Assembly (NCBI RefSeq): GCF_007745175.1
Contig: NZ_CP036271.1
Span: 806,001-870,000 of the forward strand
Origin: Caulifigura coniformis
GTDB lineage: Bacteria > Planctomycetota > Planctomycetia > Planctomycetales > Planctomycetaceae
Length of the DNA stretch: 64,000 nt
Reading direction: 5' to 3'
Shown here: positions 8,210-17,334 of the stretch, one piece after another
How the letters are laid out: each line of letters opens with the position of its first letter
Position numbering within the stretch: position 1 is the first letter of the stretch
The notes under the pieces: model-generated
Seen by the model: only the letters and a program-made list of their open reading frames with translations
Told to the model about the DNA's origin: nothing
The model's database searches: none
Program-made: the position numbers and the translations under genes

Positions 8210-9784
8210 ATGCCTGAGGGCCACTCATCCATCGAAGTCACCGTGCGCCGCGGTCGTCGTCTGCGCCGGTGGGCCGTTCTGCTCGGCGTGATCGGGCTGG
8301 GCGTGAGCGGGCTGATTGGCGGACGTGCCGCGCTCTCCGAACCTGAACCGAGGGAAGTCGCCGTTCCGGTCTCGCTCGTGGCCCCAATGCCGGGAACGAC
8401 CGTCGCCAGACGTGCGCCGCTTTCGCTCGTGCTGACTCAGCGGGGAGCACTCGACTGCGTGCAGAAGACGACGCTCTTCAGCAGAGTCGAATGGGAAACC
8501 AAGCTCACCTACGTCCTGCCGGAAGGGGCATTCGTCAAGAAGGGGGACGTCGTCGCCAGTCTCGACGTCTCGAAACTGCGCGAGGAATATGGTGACGAGC
8601 AGGTCGACGTCATGACCGCTGAAACAGCGCTCGCGGCCGCCGAAGACGCCCTGCTCCTGCAGCGCATCGACAACGAAAACCTGCTGGCGAGCGCCGGGCT
8701 GAAGAAGGATCTGACGGCTCTCTCTCTTGAGGGCTACACGGCTGCGGAATATCCGTATCAGGTGCGCGACCTGGAACGTCAGATTGCCGCCGCCGAAGAC
8801 GCCCTGCACACCGCCCGCGAACGATTCGACTTCACCCAGCGGCTGCGGACCAAGGGGTACGCGCAGGCCGTCGAGGTCGACAAGGTGCGGCTGACGCTCA
8901 ACCAGGCCGAGCAGAAATTCAACGACCTGTCGGAATCGCTACGGGTTCTCGAAAAGCACCAGCACCAGCGGACATTGAAGGCGCTCGAGGGAGATGCCCG
9001 GACTGCCGAGCACAACCTCACGCGCGCGGAATCCCTTGCGGAACTGAGGCTGCTGGCTCGTCAACGGATCATCAATTCCCAGCGCCAGCGGCTGATGAGG
9101 CAGAAGCAGCAGTTCGATTGGGCCACCAGAATGCTCGCGGAGTGCGAGATCCGCGCGCCGCACGATGGGCAGGTCGTTTACGCTCAGCAGCGGGATGCGG
9201 TTGAGCCGATCGGTGAGGGGGTGAAGGTCAAGTTCCTTCAGCCGATCGCCGTGATTCCCGATCGATCGAAGATGAAGGTCACGGTCCGTGTGCACGAGAC
9301 GCAGCGGCGTCTCCTCAGCGTGGGGCTTCCCTCGGAAATCCGGACGGACGCAGATCCGCGGCGGGTGATTCGCGGCACGGTCGCCGGCTTCTCGCAGTTC
9401 CCCGTGACGGGCCGCTTTCCGAACTACGATCTGCGCGAATACGAAGTCGTCGTGAATCTCGAGGAAGGCGTGGAACTGACGCCGGGCCTGACGGCCAGGG
9501 TCGACCTGATTGCGGCCTCGAAGGCGGATGCGCTGCAGGTTCCGTTCGAAGCGGTCACGGAAGTCGACGATTGCCACCTTGTGTTTGTCCGCCAGGGAAC
9601 GGATGTCGTCCCCTGCGAAGTGACGCTCGGCGAGCGTTCGGAGGACCACGTCGAGATTCTTGCGGGGCTGGATGAAGGGCAGCTGGTTGTGCTCGATCCC
9701 CGTGAGCGGTGCCAGGACGCGATCGTCTCCTGGGAAAGGTCGCGTCGCGACGTGCTGCAGTCGGTGACCGTGCTCGGAGAGTGA
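8210..9784 (+). CDS. HlyD-family periplasmic adaptor protein
   Basis: A 524-residue membrane-fusion (adaptor) protein. A cytoplasmic N-terminus rich in Arg is followed by one membrane helix (about residues 23-42). Then come a barrel-sandwich (lipoyl-like) half at LPEGAFVKKGDVVASLD, a long coiled-coil hairpin (about residues 125-300), the second lipoyl half at IRAPHDGQVVYAQQRDAVEPIGEG, and beta-barrel domains to the C-terminus. Such adaptors link an inner-membrane pump to an outer-membrane channel. No ABC or RND pump gene and no TolC-like gene lies beside it, so the partner is elsewhere or it works alone. No clear ribosome-binding site precedes the ATG. The next gene is a PlsC-type acyltransferase after 152 nt. 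Confidence 0.85.
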   Translation: MPEGHSSIEVTVRRGRRLRRWAVLLGVIGLGVSGLIGGRAALSEPEPREVAVPVSLVAPMPGTTVARRAPLSLVLTQRGALDCVQKTTLFSRVEWETKLTYVLPEGAFVKKGDVVASLDVSKLREEYGDEQVDVMTAETALAAAEDALLLQRIDNENLLASAGLKKDLTALSLEGYTAAEYPYQVRDLERQIAAAEDALHTARERFDFTQRLRTKGYAQAVEVDKVRLTLNQAEQKFNDLSESLRVLEKHQHQRTLKALEGDARTAEHNLTRAESLAELRLLARQRIINSQRQRLMRQKQQFDWATRMLAECEIRAPHDGQVVYAQQRDAVEPIGEGVKVKFLQPIAVIPDRSKMKVTVRVHETQRRLLSVGLPSEIRTDADPRRVIRGTVAGFSQFPVTGRFPNYDLREYEVVVNLEEGVELTPGLTARVDLIAASKADALQVPFEAVTEVDDCHLVFVRQGTDVVPCEVTLGERSEDHVEILAGLDEGQLVVLDPRERCQDAIVSWERSRRDVLQSVTVLGE

Positions 9785-9936
9785 TCTCCAACGAAAACCA
9801 GGCATTGCCGTCCGCCGACGGGGGCAAATCGCGGGGAAATCGGGCTTCGGGGCGCTTTGCGCAATCGGCGTTGACGCAGTGCGACGGATGACCCACGATC
9901 CGGGCTGAAGTCGCATCTCAGTGGAGCCTCCCCCGC

Positions 9937-10719
9937 GTGTCGCCGGACCTTTCTGGTTTTTTGATCGTTCTGCTGTTCGCCGCGACCGCTGTGGGCGTGG
10001 TGGCGGCGGCCATCCGGCGGACCGGCGCATGCTGGAAGACGTGGATGCTGGTCGCCATCGCCAAGACTTACGGCGGGCTTTTCTTCGGGCTCAGGTATCG
10101 ACAGCATTCGCCGTTTCCCCCGGGCGGCGCGCTGATCCTGGTCAACCATCGCAGCCCGGTCGATCCCCTGTTCATCCTGGCGACGACGGCGAGAGATCCC
10201 TTTCGCGGGCCGATGACGGTGATCGAGTTCCTTACGGCCACCGAGTACACGCGGATTCCCGGCGCGATCGGATTCATCTGCAAGTACATGCGTTCGATTC
10301 CGGTCGATCGCGACGGCGAGGACATGGAATCGGCGAAGGTGGCGCTGCGGCGGATGCGGGCAGGTTTCACCGTCGGCATTTTTCCGGAAGGGCGGATCAA
10401 CTTCGGCCCGGGCCTGCTGCCGCCGATCGGGGGCGTCGCCTGGCTGGCGCTCAAGGCGGGCCGGCCGGTCGTTCCAGCCTATATTCACGGCGCGCCCCAG
10501 GTGGCGTCGAAGAGCATGGTCGCTCCGTTCCTGACGAAGAGACGTGTCCAGGTCGATTATGGGCCCCCCGTCGACCTGTCGGCCTATGATGGGGTGAGAG
10601 TCACGCCGGCGATCCTCTCGGACGTTTCGCGCATGCTGATGGAGAAGCTGGCCGAAACCGGGGGCCTGCGCACGGGGGGACTCAAAGTCGCCCAGCCTGA
10701 CGGTCGGGTTTCGGCCTGA
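9937..10719 (+). CDS. plsC: 1-acyl-sn-glycerol-3-phosphate acyltransferase
   Basis: A 260-residue PlsC-type enzyme that adds the second acyl chain to lysophosphatidic acid. One N-terminal membrane helix (about residues 5-27) is followed by the catalytic NHRSPVD motif (NHx4D, about residue 69) and the phosphate-binding FPEGRI block. A further conserved hydrophobic strand ends in VVPAYIHGAP. The start is a GTG, as no suitable ATG gives the N-terminal helix. It lies between the HlyD-like adaptor and the aldo/keto reductase on the same strand. gpsA, an earlier step of the same pathway, is 3 kb away on the other strand. Acyl-donor specificity cannot be told. Confidence 0.9.
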   Translation: MSPDLSGFLIVLLFAATAVGVVAAAIRRTGACWKTWMLVAIAKTYGGLFFGLRYRQHSPFPPGGALILVNHRSPVDPLFILATTARDPFRGPMTVIEFLTATEYTRIPGAIGFICKYMRSIPVDRDGEDMESAKVALRRMRAGFTVGIFPEGRINFGPGLLPPIGGVAWLALKAGRPVVPAYIHGAPQVASKSMVAPFLTKRRVQVDYGPPVDLSAYDGVRVTPAILSDVSRMLMEKLAETGGLRTGGLKVAQPDGRVSA

Positions 10720-10749
10720 CCGCTCCCTGGTTCCCATACTGCATCGATC

Positions 10750-11721
10750 ATGGTGTCTCCCTCTCATCTGCGTCGTCTTGGCCGTACCGACATCCATGTC
10801 AGTCCCGTGGCGATGGGGACGTGGCCTCTCGCGGGCATCAGCAGCATCAACGTGACCGATGAGGCGAGCATCGCGACGCTGCAGGCGGCCGTGGATGCCG
10901 GGATCAACTTCTTCGACACGGCGTATGTCTACGGCTACACCGGCGAGAGCGAACGATTGATGGCCCGGGCGCTGGGGCGCCGGCGAAAGGAGATCGTGAT
11001 CGCGAGCAAAGGAGGGCTCGAATGGGGGCCCGACAAAAAGCAGGTGCGGAACGGACGCCCGGAAACGATCAAACGCCACTGCGAGGAAAGTCTGAAACGC
11101 CTCGGCACGGATGTGATCGACCTCTATTACCTGCACGCGCCGGACGTCAATACGCCGCTGGCTGAATCGGCAGGGGCGTTTCGCGAACTGCTGGACGCCG
11201 GGAAGATCCGTGCAGTAGGCGTCTCGAACTTCGAACAGGTGACGCAGTTCGAAGAGTTCAGCGCCGTCTGCCCGATTTCGGCCGACCAGCCTCCCTACAA
11301 CATGCTGCAGCGGGAGATCGAGACGACGACCCTTCCCTGGTGCCGGGCGAACGGAGTGTCGGTGATGCCGTACTGGCCGTTGATGAAGGGGCTGCTGGCC
11401 GGAAAGCTGCCGCGCAATCACCAGTTCGACCCCAATGACAAGCGGTTGACGTATCCGCTGTTCCAGGGGGAGGAATGGCAGAAGAACCAGGATTTCCTCG
11501 ACAGCATCCGGCCCATCGCCGAGGAAAGCGGAAAGACGGTCGCGCAGCTGGCGATTGCGTGGGTCATCCAGCGTCCGGGAATCACTTCGGCCCTCTGCGG
11601 GGCAAAAAGGCCCGAACAAATTCGTGAAACGGCTGTCGCGATGGACTGGACGTTCACGCCAGACCAGCTGGCCCGAATCGACCACGCGATCACCGAACGC
11701 GGCCCCGTGAAGGCGCGGTAA
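10750..11721 (+). CDS. Aldo/keto reductase
   Basis: A 323-residue NADPH-dependent oxidoreductase with a TIM-barrel fold. The catalytic tetrad is visible: Asp and Tyr in FFDTAYVYG, Lys in IASKGG, and His in YYLHAPD. The GVSNF block and a C-terminal cofactor region ([12 protein letters not shown]) match the YghZ/general-stress AKR branch, not the classical AKR1 sugar reductases. The substrate is unknown. It begins 30 nt after plsC and is followed 68 nt later by proA, all on the plus strand. Confidence 0.92.
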   Translation: MVSPSHLRRLGRTDIHVSPVAMGTWPLAGISSINVTDEASIATLQAAVDAGINFFDTAYVYGYTGESERLMARALGRRRKEIVIASKGGLEWGPDKKQVRNGRPETIKRHCEESLKRLGTDVIDLYYLHAPDVNTPLAESAGAFRELLDAGKIRAVGVSNFEQVTQFEEFSAVCPISADQPPYNMLQREIETTTLPWCRANGVSVMPYWPLMKGLLAGKLPRNHQFDPNDKRLTYPLFQGEEWQKNQDFLDSIRPIAEESGKTVAQLAIAWVIQRPGITSALCGAKRPEQIRETAVAMDWTFTPDQLARIDHAITERGPVKAR

Positions 11722-11789
11722 CCGCAAGGACCGGCGTCCCCACGGTTCGCGGACGACGCGGCGATGATGAACCCCTCTATACTCTCTCT

Positions 11790-13049
11790 ATGAACAACTG
11801 GACTGACTACGCCCGTGGATACGGGCAGCAAGCTCGAATCGCCTCGCGGCAGCTCGCGCTCGCCCCCACTGAGGCGAAGAACCTGTGGCTGAAGACCGCG
11901 GCTGCCGAATTGCGCCGTCATTCGGCCCGGCTGATTGCCGAGAACGCCAAAGACGTGGCCGCGGCTCCGTCATTCGGACTGAATGCTGCCGCGATCGATC
12001 GCCTCACGCTCAACGAGAAGCGGATCGACGGTGTCGCCTCGGCGCTCGAGGAAGTGGCGGCGCTGGCCGACCCGGTGGGGGAAGTGATCGAACGGTCGAC
12101 GCGACCGAACGGGCTGGCGATCCAGCGCGTGCGGGTTCCCCTGGGAGTGGTGTTCTTCATTTACGAATCGCGTCCGAACGTCACGGCTGATGCGGCGGCC
12201 ATCTGCGTCAAAAGCGGGAATGCGGTGATCCTGCGTGGCGGCAAAGAGGCCCTGCATTCGAACCTGGCGATGCACCAGCTGTTGTCGGAGACACTGGCCG
12301 CCTGCGGGCTGCCGAAGGACGCCGTACAACTCGTGGACACCACCGACCGCGACGCGGTCGGGGCGTTCCTAAAGCTCAACGAATTCATTGACGTCACGAT
12401 TCCCCGCGGCGGCAAGACCCTGATCGAGCGCGTCGCGGCGGAAGCGACGATGCCGGTCATCAAGCATTTCGACGGCGTCTGCCACGTCTACGTCGACAAG
12501 TCGGCCGACCTGGTGATGGCCGAAAAGATCCTGATCAACAGCAAGACGCACCGGCCCGGCGTGTGCAACGCGGCGGAATCCGTGTTGATCCACCGCGATG
12601 TGGCGGTTCCGTTCCTGAAGTCGGCCGGAGTGGCGCTCGAGAAGGCAGGCGTGCAGGTGCGGGGAGACGCGAGAGTGCGTGAACTGCTCCCGTCCGCGAC
12701 GCCCGCAACGGAGCAGGACTACCGGACCGAATACCTCGACCTGATCCTGTCGGCCAGAGTGGTCGACAACTTCCAGGAAGCAATCGATCACATCAACGAG
12801 TATGGGTCGCACCATACGGATGCGATCGTGACGCGCGACGGAGAGGCGGCACGCCAGTTCACTGCGGCCGTCGATTCCTCGGCCGTCATGGTGAACGCCA
12901 GCACGCGATTCAACGATGGCGGCGAACTCGGGCTGGGAGCCGAGATCGGCATCAGCACCGACAAGTTCCACGCACGGGGCCCTTGCGGCCTGCGGGAACT
13001 GACGAGCTACAAATACATCGTCGAAGGCGCAGGGCAGGTACGTGCCTGA
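11790..13049 (+). CDS. proA: Glutamate-5-semialdehyde dehydrogenase
   Basis: A 419-residue gamma-glutamyl phosphate reductase, the second step of proline synthesis, making glutamate 5-semialdehyde with NADPH. The ALDH-type catalytic Cys is in [10 protein letters not shown] (about residue 259). Other family blocks are [37 protein letters not shown] and [17 protein letters not shown]. Length is typical. proB is not adjacent. Convergent with the esterase gene, whose end lies 27 nt away. Confidence 0.96.
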   Translation: MNNWTDYARGYGQQARIASRQLALAPTEAKNLWLKTAAAELRRHSARLIAENAKDVAAAPSFGLNAAAIDRLTLNEKRIDGVASALEEVAALADPVGEVIERSTRPNGLAIQRVRVPLGVVFFIYESRPNVTADAAAICVKSGNAVILRGGKEALHSNLAMHQLLSETLAACGLPKDAVQLVDTTDRDAVGAFLKLNEFIDVTIPRGGKTLIERVAAEATMPVIKHFDGVCHVYVDKSADLVMAEKILINSKTHRPGVCNAAESVLIHRDVAVPFLKSAGVALEKAGVQVRGDARVRELLPSATPATEQDYRTEYLDLILSARVVDNFQEAIDHINEYGSHHTDAIVTRDGEAARQFTAAVDSSAVMVNASTRFNDGGELGLGAEIGISTDKFHARGPCGLRELTSYKYIVEGAGQVRA

Positions 13050-13076
13050 GCTGACTTGGCCATCGCCATGCAGGCG

Positions 13077-14246
13077 TTACTCGACGGCCTTGGCCGCGGT
13101 TGCTTCTGCGGGTTTCAGATGGGCGTCGAGGAAGCCGTAGATCAGTTCGCGGGATTCATAAGGGACGGAATGCCCGCGGCCGTGGACGAAGAACGCGAAG
13201 TTCTGGGACGCCTTCTCGAACTGGTAGGCATCGGCGACTTTGAGCAACGCCAGGACACGCTGTCGCTGCGTCAGCCCGTCGCCGTCGTTCAGGGCTGAGA
13301 CGTCGAGCAGCGCCCGGGGCGCGACGAGCGCCATGATCTCGTGGAAGTCGATGGGGGGCAGCTGACCTTCGAGCAGGTCGGGGCGCAGCGGCTTGAAGTA
13401 GATGTACCAGCGGTTACGTGACCACTCGGTCGCCTTCGCGTTCTGACGGAACGTCGGGGCTGTGCAGTTCGAGGCGGCCGCCTTGATCCGTTCGTCGTAG
13501 GCGGCGAGGAACAGCGTTCCCTGGCCGCCGAGCGAGTGTCCCATACATCCGATGTGGTCCTTGTCGACTTCGGGGAGCGACTGCAGAACGTCGATGGCGA
13601 TCGAATGCTCGTAGGTGAATTTGCCGACGGCCGTCCAATCGGGGTGCTTTTCGTAGAAGGCCGAAGTGACGTAAGAGCCCTCTTTGGGGATGCGATGGCC
13701 GGCGGTGAAATGATCGGGGGCGATCGCGACGTATCCGCGGCGGCAGAGGTGATCGAGGTAGGCCTTGTCCGGTGTGAACTTCGGGCCCGCGAGTTCGGCG
13801 AGTCCTGCGGCCATCTCCTTGCCGCGATCAGATGTGCCGTGCATCGCAACCACGCCCGGAAGCGACTTCTCGCGTTTGAGCGGAATTCCGATATAGGCGT
13901 GCGCCCGTTCGTCGGCCTCGACCGAATAGCTCACGAGACGCCGCTCGTAGAGACCGTCGACAACCACCGACTCGTGCACCTGGAGATCCAGCGGCGGGCG
14001 TTTCGCCGGCTTGTGCTGGTCTCGAAGAAGCTCGAGATAGCGGCGCTTCAGATCGGACTTTCGCGCGGACCATTGCTCGGGCGTGGTGACGCCCTCCGTC
14101 AGGTCGTCCCAGGTCGAAACGATCTTCTCGGGGGGCGTGAGCGTCCGGCCAGGCTCGGCAGCGTGCAGCGCGAGGGGCGTTGCGAGGAAGGCCAGGGCCA
14201 GCGTGAACGGATGCAGGCCGATGGTGGTGGTTCGGAGAATCATCAT
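13077..14246 (-). CDS. Secreted alpha/beta hydrolase, dienelactone-hydrolase-like
   Basis: A 389-residue protein with a signal peptide (about residues 1-29, ending ALHAAEP). The nucleophile elbow is GHSLGGQG (about residue 240), a late Asp lies in the DVSALNDGDG region, and a His near HGRGHS completes a plausible triad. The build fits acetyl-xylan-esterase or dienelactone-hydrolase-like enzymes common in planctomycetes. Its start codon overlaps the stop of the upstream methyltransferase gene by 4 nt (ATGA), so the two are translationally coupled, which is odd given their different locations. The substrate is unknown; a polysaccharide ester is a guess. Confidence 0.82.
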   Translation of the reverse strand: MMILRTTTIGLHPFTLALAFLATPLALHAAEPGRTLTPPEKIVSTWDDLTEGVTTPEQWSARKSDLKRRYLELLRDQHKPAKRPPLDLQVHESVVVDGLYERRLVSYSVEADERAHAYIGIPLKREKSLPGVVAMHGTSDRGKEMAAGLAELAGPKFTPDKAYLDHLCRRGYVAIAPDHFTAGHRIPKEGSYVTSAFYEKHPDWTAVGKFTYEHSIAIDVLQSLPEVDKDHIGCMGHSLGGQGTLFLAAYDERIKAAASNCTAPTFRQNAKATEWSRNRWYIYFKPLRPDLLEGQLPPIDFHEIMALVAPRALLDVSALNDGDGLTQRQRVLALLKVADAYQFEKASQNFAFFVHGRGHSVPYESRELIYGFLDAHLKPAEATAAKAVE

Positions 14247-15388
14247 TCCTCAATCCGCGGGGGCTTCGGCCCGAAATACTGGAACAGGGTGCAGGCGAGC
14301 TTCGCGTTGTACAGCTTCCGCCGACGATCGGCCGACCATCCGAAGATGGCTTCGAACTCGGGATGGGCAGTCAGCAGGTAGAACGACCATGTGTCGAGCG
14401 ACTGACAAAGATCCCCAAGGCGGTAATACGTTTCCTCGGCTTCATCGATCGTGCCGAGGCGTTCGCCGTAAGGAGGATTGGAAACGAGGCAGCCGTAGCT
14501 CGGCAGATCTTTCCATTCGGTAACGTTGCGCACGACGAAGTCGATATCGCTGCCGACGCCGGCCGAAATCGCATTTCGACCAGCCAGGGAAATCGCGCCC
14601 GCATCAAGATCACCGGCCAGGAGCTTGCCGTCGCTGGGCACGACCGCGGCACGGGCTTCCTCGCGGGCTTCGTCCCACAGGAGCTGCGGAACGCGGTACC
14701 AGTGCTCCGCGGCGAAATGACGGCGATAGCCGGGAGCCATCTTGCGCCCCAGGAGAGCGGCTTCGATCGCAATGGTTCCAGAGCCGCAGAACGGGTCGAG
14801 GAAGGGCCGGCCGTGACGCCAGTAGCTGAGCTGCAGCATCCCTGCGGCGAGGGTCTCGCGGAGCGGCGCAGCCCCGGATTTCACGCGGTAGCCGCGCTTG
14901 TGAAGGCCGTCGCCCGAGGTGTCGATCGAGAGCGTGACGAGGTCGTCGACGAGCGAGACCTCGATGGCGTATTCGGGGCCCGTCTCGTCGCACCACGTGA
15001 GACCGTAGGCCGCCTTCAGCCGTTCAACGATCGCCTTCTTCACGAGACGCTGGATGTCGGGCGTGCTGTGAAGCTGCGAACGGACGCTGCGGCCTGCGAC
15101 CGGAAACTTCGCGTCTTTCGGAAGCCAGTCTTCCCAGGCGATCGCCCGCACTGAATCGAAGAGGATCCCGAAGTCGACGGCCTCGAACCTCGCTGGTACG
15201 ACGCTGACGCGCTCGGCCGATCGGAGATTGATGTTGGTGCGGCAGATCGCCAGCTCATCGGCCTTGAACCACACGCGGCCGTCTTCGACGGTCGTGTTCT
15301 CATAGCCCAATTGCTTGAGCTCGCGGGCGACGACCGCTTCGAGTCCAAACGCAGTGACAGCGGCGAGCTGAAAAGACTCAGTAGACAC
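14243..15388 (-). CDS. RlmL-like RNA methyltransferase with THUMP domain
   Basis: About 381 residues. The N-terminal part (about residues 8-150) is THUMP-like, for RNA binding. The C-terminal part is a SAM-dependent methyltransferase with the SAM loop DPFCGSGTIAIEAAL and the target-nucleotide motif SNPPYGERLG. This layout is that of the RlmL N-half/YpsC/Trm14 group, which makes m2G in rRNA or tRNA. The GTG at 15388 was chosen because homologues begin near FQLAAVTAFGLE; a TTG 11 codons further upstream (15421) is possible and neither has a good ribosome-binding site. It overlaps the esterase gene by 4 nt. Confidence 0.87.
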   Translation of the reverse strand: MSTESFQLAAVTAFGLEAVVARELKQLGYENTTVEDGRVWFKADELAICRTNINLRSAERVSVVPARFEAVDFGILFDSVRAIAWEDWLPKDAKFPVAGRSVRSQLHSTPDIQRLVKKAIVERLKAAYGLTWCDETGPEYAIEVSLVDDLVTLSIDTSGDGLHKRGYRVKSGAAPLRETLAAGMLQLSYWRHGRPFLDPFCGSGTIAIEAALLGRKMAPGYRRHFAAEHWYRVPQLLWDEAREEARAAVVPSDGKLLAGDLDAGAISLAGRNAISAGVGSDIDFVVRNVTEWKDLPSYGCLVSNPPYGERLGTIDEAEETYYRLGDLCQSLDTWSFYLLTAHPEFEAIFGWSADRRRKLYNAKLACTLFQYFGPKPPRIEE

Positions 15389-15743
15389 AGCAGCACGACC
15401 GCGCGGCGCCGGGCCGCTCAAAGGAGGAACAGAAGAAAACGGGGGGGACGAAGACGGTCAGTATGAAGGACGATCGGTCGCGATGCGACCGGCGGGACGG
15501 GAATTGTAGGGCAGTCGCGTCTCGCAGCCCGGCTGGCCGAACATCGACGAGCCCGGGCTCGGAGAATCGCCCGAATCGAGGCGGAGGCTTCCCGCTGAAG
15601 CGAATCAGTCGGGCTGCTTCGCGTTGCGGCCGCACTCCCTGGATGGAAACTCCCGATCGCCCCCTGCGGGAATCTGAGTCACGGCGCGATGGGCGGGAGT
15701 GAACCACCGAACACAAGGAAGGGGGTGAACGGCTTCGCGGCCG
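15389..15743. other. Intergenic region upstream of the methyltransferase gene
   Basis: About 355 bp between the end of deoC and the methyltransferase start, both on the minus strand. It is GC-rich with a poly-purine AGGAGGAACAGAAGAAAACGG-like stretch. No gene, RNA or clear promoter was recognised; reading frames here are Arg/Ser-rich and non-protein-like. Confidence 0.5.
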
Positions 15744-16424
15744 TTACGCGAGTCGCCCGCGAGCGTCGTCGAGGACATCTTTCGTGCGGCTGCACCCGAC
15801 GCGGGTCACTCCCAGGGAGCGGGCCTTGAGAATGCTGTCGAGGTCGCGAAGTCCTCCGGCCGCCTTCACCTGGACGTGCGGAGCGGAGTGTTTCCGCATG
15901 AGGACGAGGTCCTCCCAGGTCGAACCGCCGGAACCGTAGCCGGTCGATGTCTTCACCCAGTCGGCGTCGAGCTCGCTGCAGATCTCGCAGAGCCGGATTT
16001 TGTGTTCGTCCTTGAGATAGCAGTTCTCGAAAATGACCTTCACCTTGCGTCCGTGAGCGTGGGCCGCATCAACGACTGCGCGGATCTCGTTGCGAACGTA
16101 GTCCCAGTTGCCGCTGAGAACCTGCCCGATGTTGACGACCATGTCGAGTTCGGTGCAGCCCTCGGAGATCGCCAGGGCCGCTTCGGCCCGCTTCATGGCG
16201 GTGGTGTGTCCGCCATGCGGGAAGCCGATCGTCGTGCTGGGCTGGACGGTCGTCTCTCGCAGAACTTCCGCGCAGCGCCTGAGATAGAAAGGAAGGATGC
16301 ACACGCTGGCAACGTCGTATTCCACCGCGAGCTTCAGCCCGGCCTCGAGTTCCTCGGTGGTGAGGACCGGGTTGAGCAACGAGTGGTCGATCATCTTGGC
16401 GATGTCGGCGACGGTCACGGACAT
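15744..16424 (-). CDS. deoC: Deoxyribose-phosphate aldolase
   Basis: A 226-residue class I aldolase that cleaves 2-deoxyribose 5-phosphate to glyceraldehyde 3-phosphate and acetaldehyde in deoxynucleoside breakdown. The Schiff-base Lys is in WVKTSTGYGSGG, a second conserved Lys in VKAAGGLRDL, and the Asp/Glu region in TELDMVVNIGQV. The ATG is fixed by GAGGAG about 6 nt upstream. That ribosome-binding site directly follows the poly-T end of a strong hairpin (16445-16485), so deoC expression may be controlled by attenuation or use a promoter overlapping the hairpin. Confidence 0.95.
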   Translation of the reverse strand: MSVTVADIAKMIDHSLLNPVLTTEELEAGLKLAVEYDVASVCILPFYLRRCAEVLRETTVQPSTTIGFPHGGHTTAMKRAEAALAISEGCTELDMVVNIGQVLSGNWDYVRNEIRAVVDAAHAHGRKVKVIFENCYLKDEHKIRLCEICSELDADWVKTSTGYGSGGSTWEDLVLMRKHSAPHVQVKAAGGLRDLDSILKARSLGVTRVGCSRTKDVLDDARGRLA

Positions 16425-16433
16425 GCGATGCTC

Positions 16434-16485
16434 CTCGAAAAAATGAAGCCCGGCTCTTTCGCCCTTTGACTGCAAGCCGGGCTTC
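16434..16485 (-). terminator. Intrinsic terminator or attenuator before deoC
   Basis: On the minus strand, an 11-bp perfect stem (GAAGCCCGGCT / AGCCGGGCTTC, 16475-16485 with 16445-16455) with a 19-nt loop is followed by ATTTTTT. The T-run ends next to the GAGGAG ribosome-binding site of deoC. The hairpin ends transcripts from the folate cyclo-ligase gene or regulates read-through into deoC. Confidence 0.8.
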
Positions 16486-16517
16486 CGAATTTCAGGCCGT
16501 GTGAAAAGCCGGGACCC

Positions 16518-17111
16518 TTACGAGCGGCCCTTGCCTTCGTAAACGGTCTCTTCGGTGACGACCTTGTCCATGAAGATGTCGTGGCCGTCCATCGGAATCT
16601 CCGGGAACATCTGGCACTCGAATGCCAGGGCGACGAGCGGCGTGTTTGCGCGGCAGTGCTCCAGGAGCTTGTCGTAGTAACCCTTGCCGTGTCCCGTCCG
16701 GCCGCCGCGTTTATCGAAGGCCACCCCCGGAACAAGGATCAGGTCGAGATCCTTGACATCGACCTTCTTCTCGGCGACCGTCCGCAGCTCGGCCTTCGGC
16801 TCGAGGATGCGGTACATGCCGAGTTCGAGCTCGTCCATCGACTCCAGGTGAAACAGTTCGAGCTCGCCGTCGACGCAATACGGGACGATGATCCGCTTGC
16901 CGCTTTCAAGGGCGATCGGCAGCGCCTGACGGGTGCGGACTTCCGAACGCACGTCGATGTAAAACATCACCGTCTGTGCGGCGTTGTATTCGGGCAGCGC
17001 CATCACGCGGGCGAGAATCAGCTTGCTGAGCTCATCTTTCTCGGCCAGGGCATTGCGATTCGCGTGGGATTGCTCGCGAATGGTTTTCTTCAGTTCAGCG
17101 ACGGACGACAT
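16518..17111 (-). CDS. 5-formyltetrahydrofolate cyclo-ligase
   Basis: A 197-residue enzyme of the MTHFS (YgfA/Fau) family, which uses ATP to convert 5-formyl-THF to 5,10-methenyl-THF. Family marks are the basic N-terminal helix, VMFYIDVRSEVRT, the substrate strand ELGMYRILEP, and the C-terminal block LVPGVAFDKRGGRTGHGKGYYDK that holds the ATP-phosphate contacts. Length is typical. A strong terminator hairpin lies 33 nt past the stop, separating it from deoC. Confidence 0.92.
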   Translation of the reverse strand: MSSVAELKKTIREQSHANRNALAEKDELSKLILARVMALPEYNAAQTVMFYIDVRSEVRTRQALPIALESGKRIIVPYCVDGELELFHLESMDELELGMYRILEPKAELRTVAEKKVDVKDLDLILVPGVAFDKRGGRTGHGKGYYDKLLEHCRANTPLVALAFECQMFPEIPMDGHDIFMDKVVTEETVYEGKGRS

Positions 17112-17334
17112 GGACTACAACCCGGGAAGAACGCGAATCGGCCGCTGCAACGGGGGGCGCGGCCATTCAGGCAGGCTCAAACGATAAGCCGCGGGGGAAC
17201 CGCTGTCACGAGATGGGCCGAGGCAAGTTGCTCACGGCTTGAATTCGCGGGATGTCGCCGCGACATTGAACTGGAAGCCCGGTGACGAACCGGTCGCCAG
17301 ATGAGAGGGTTTCTCGCGGGAGGCGAAGCGCTCC

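Noticed and set aside
9424-11727. Very long minus-strand frame opposite plsC and the aldo/keto reductase
   Set aside because: Arg/His-rich shadow of well-supported plus-strand genes; typical of high-GC sequence.
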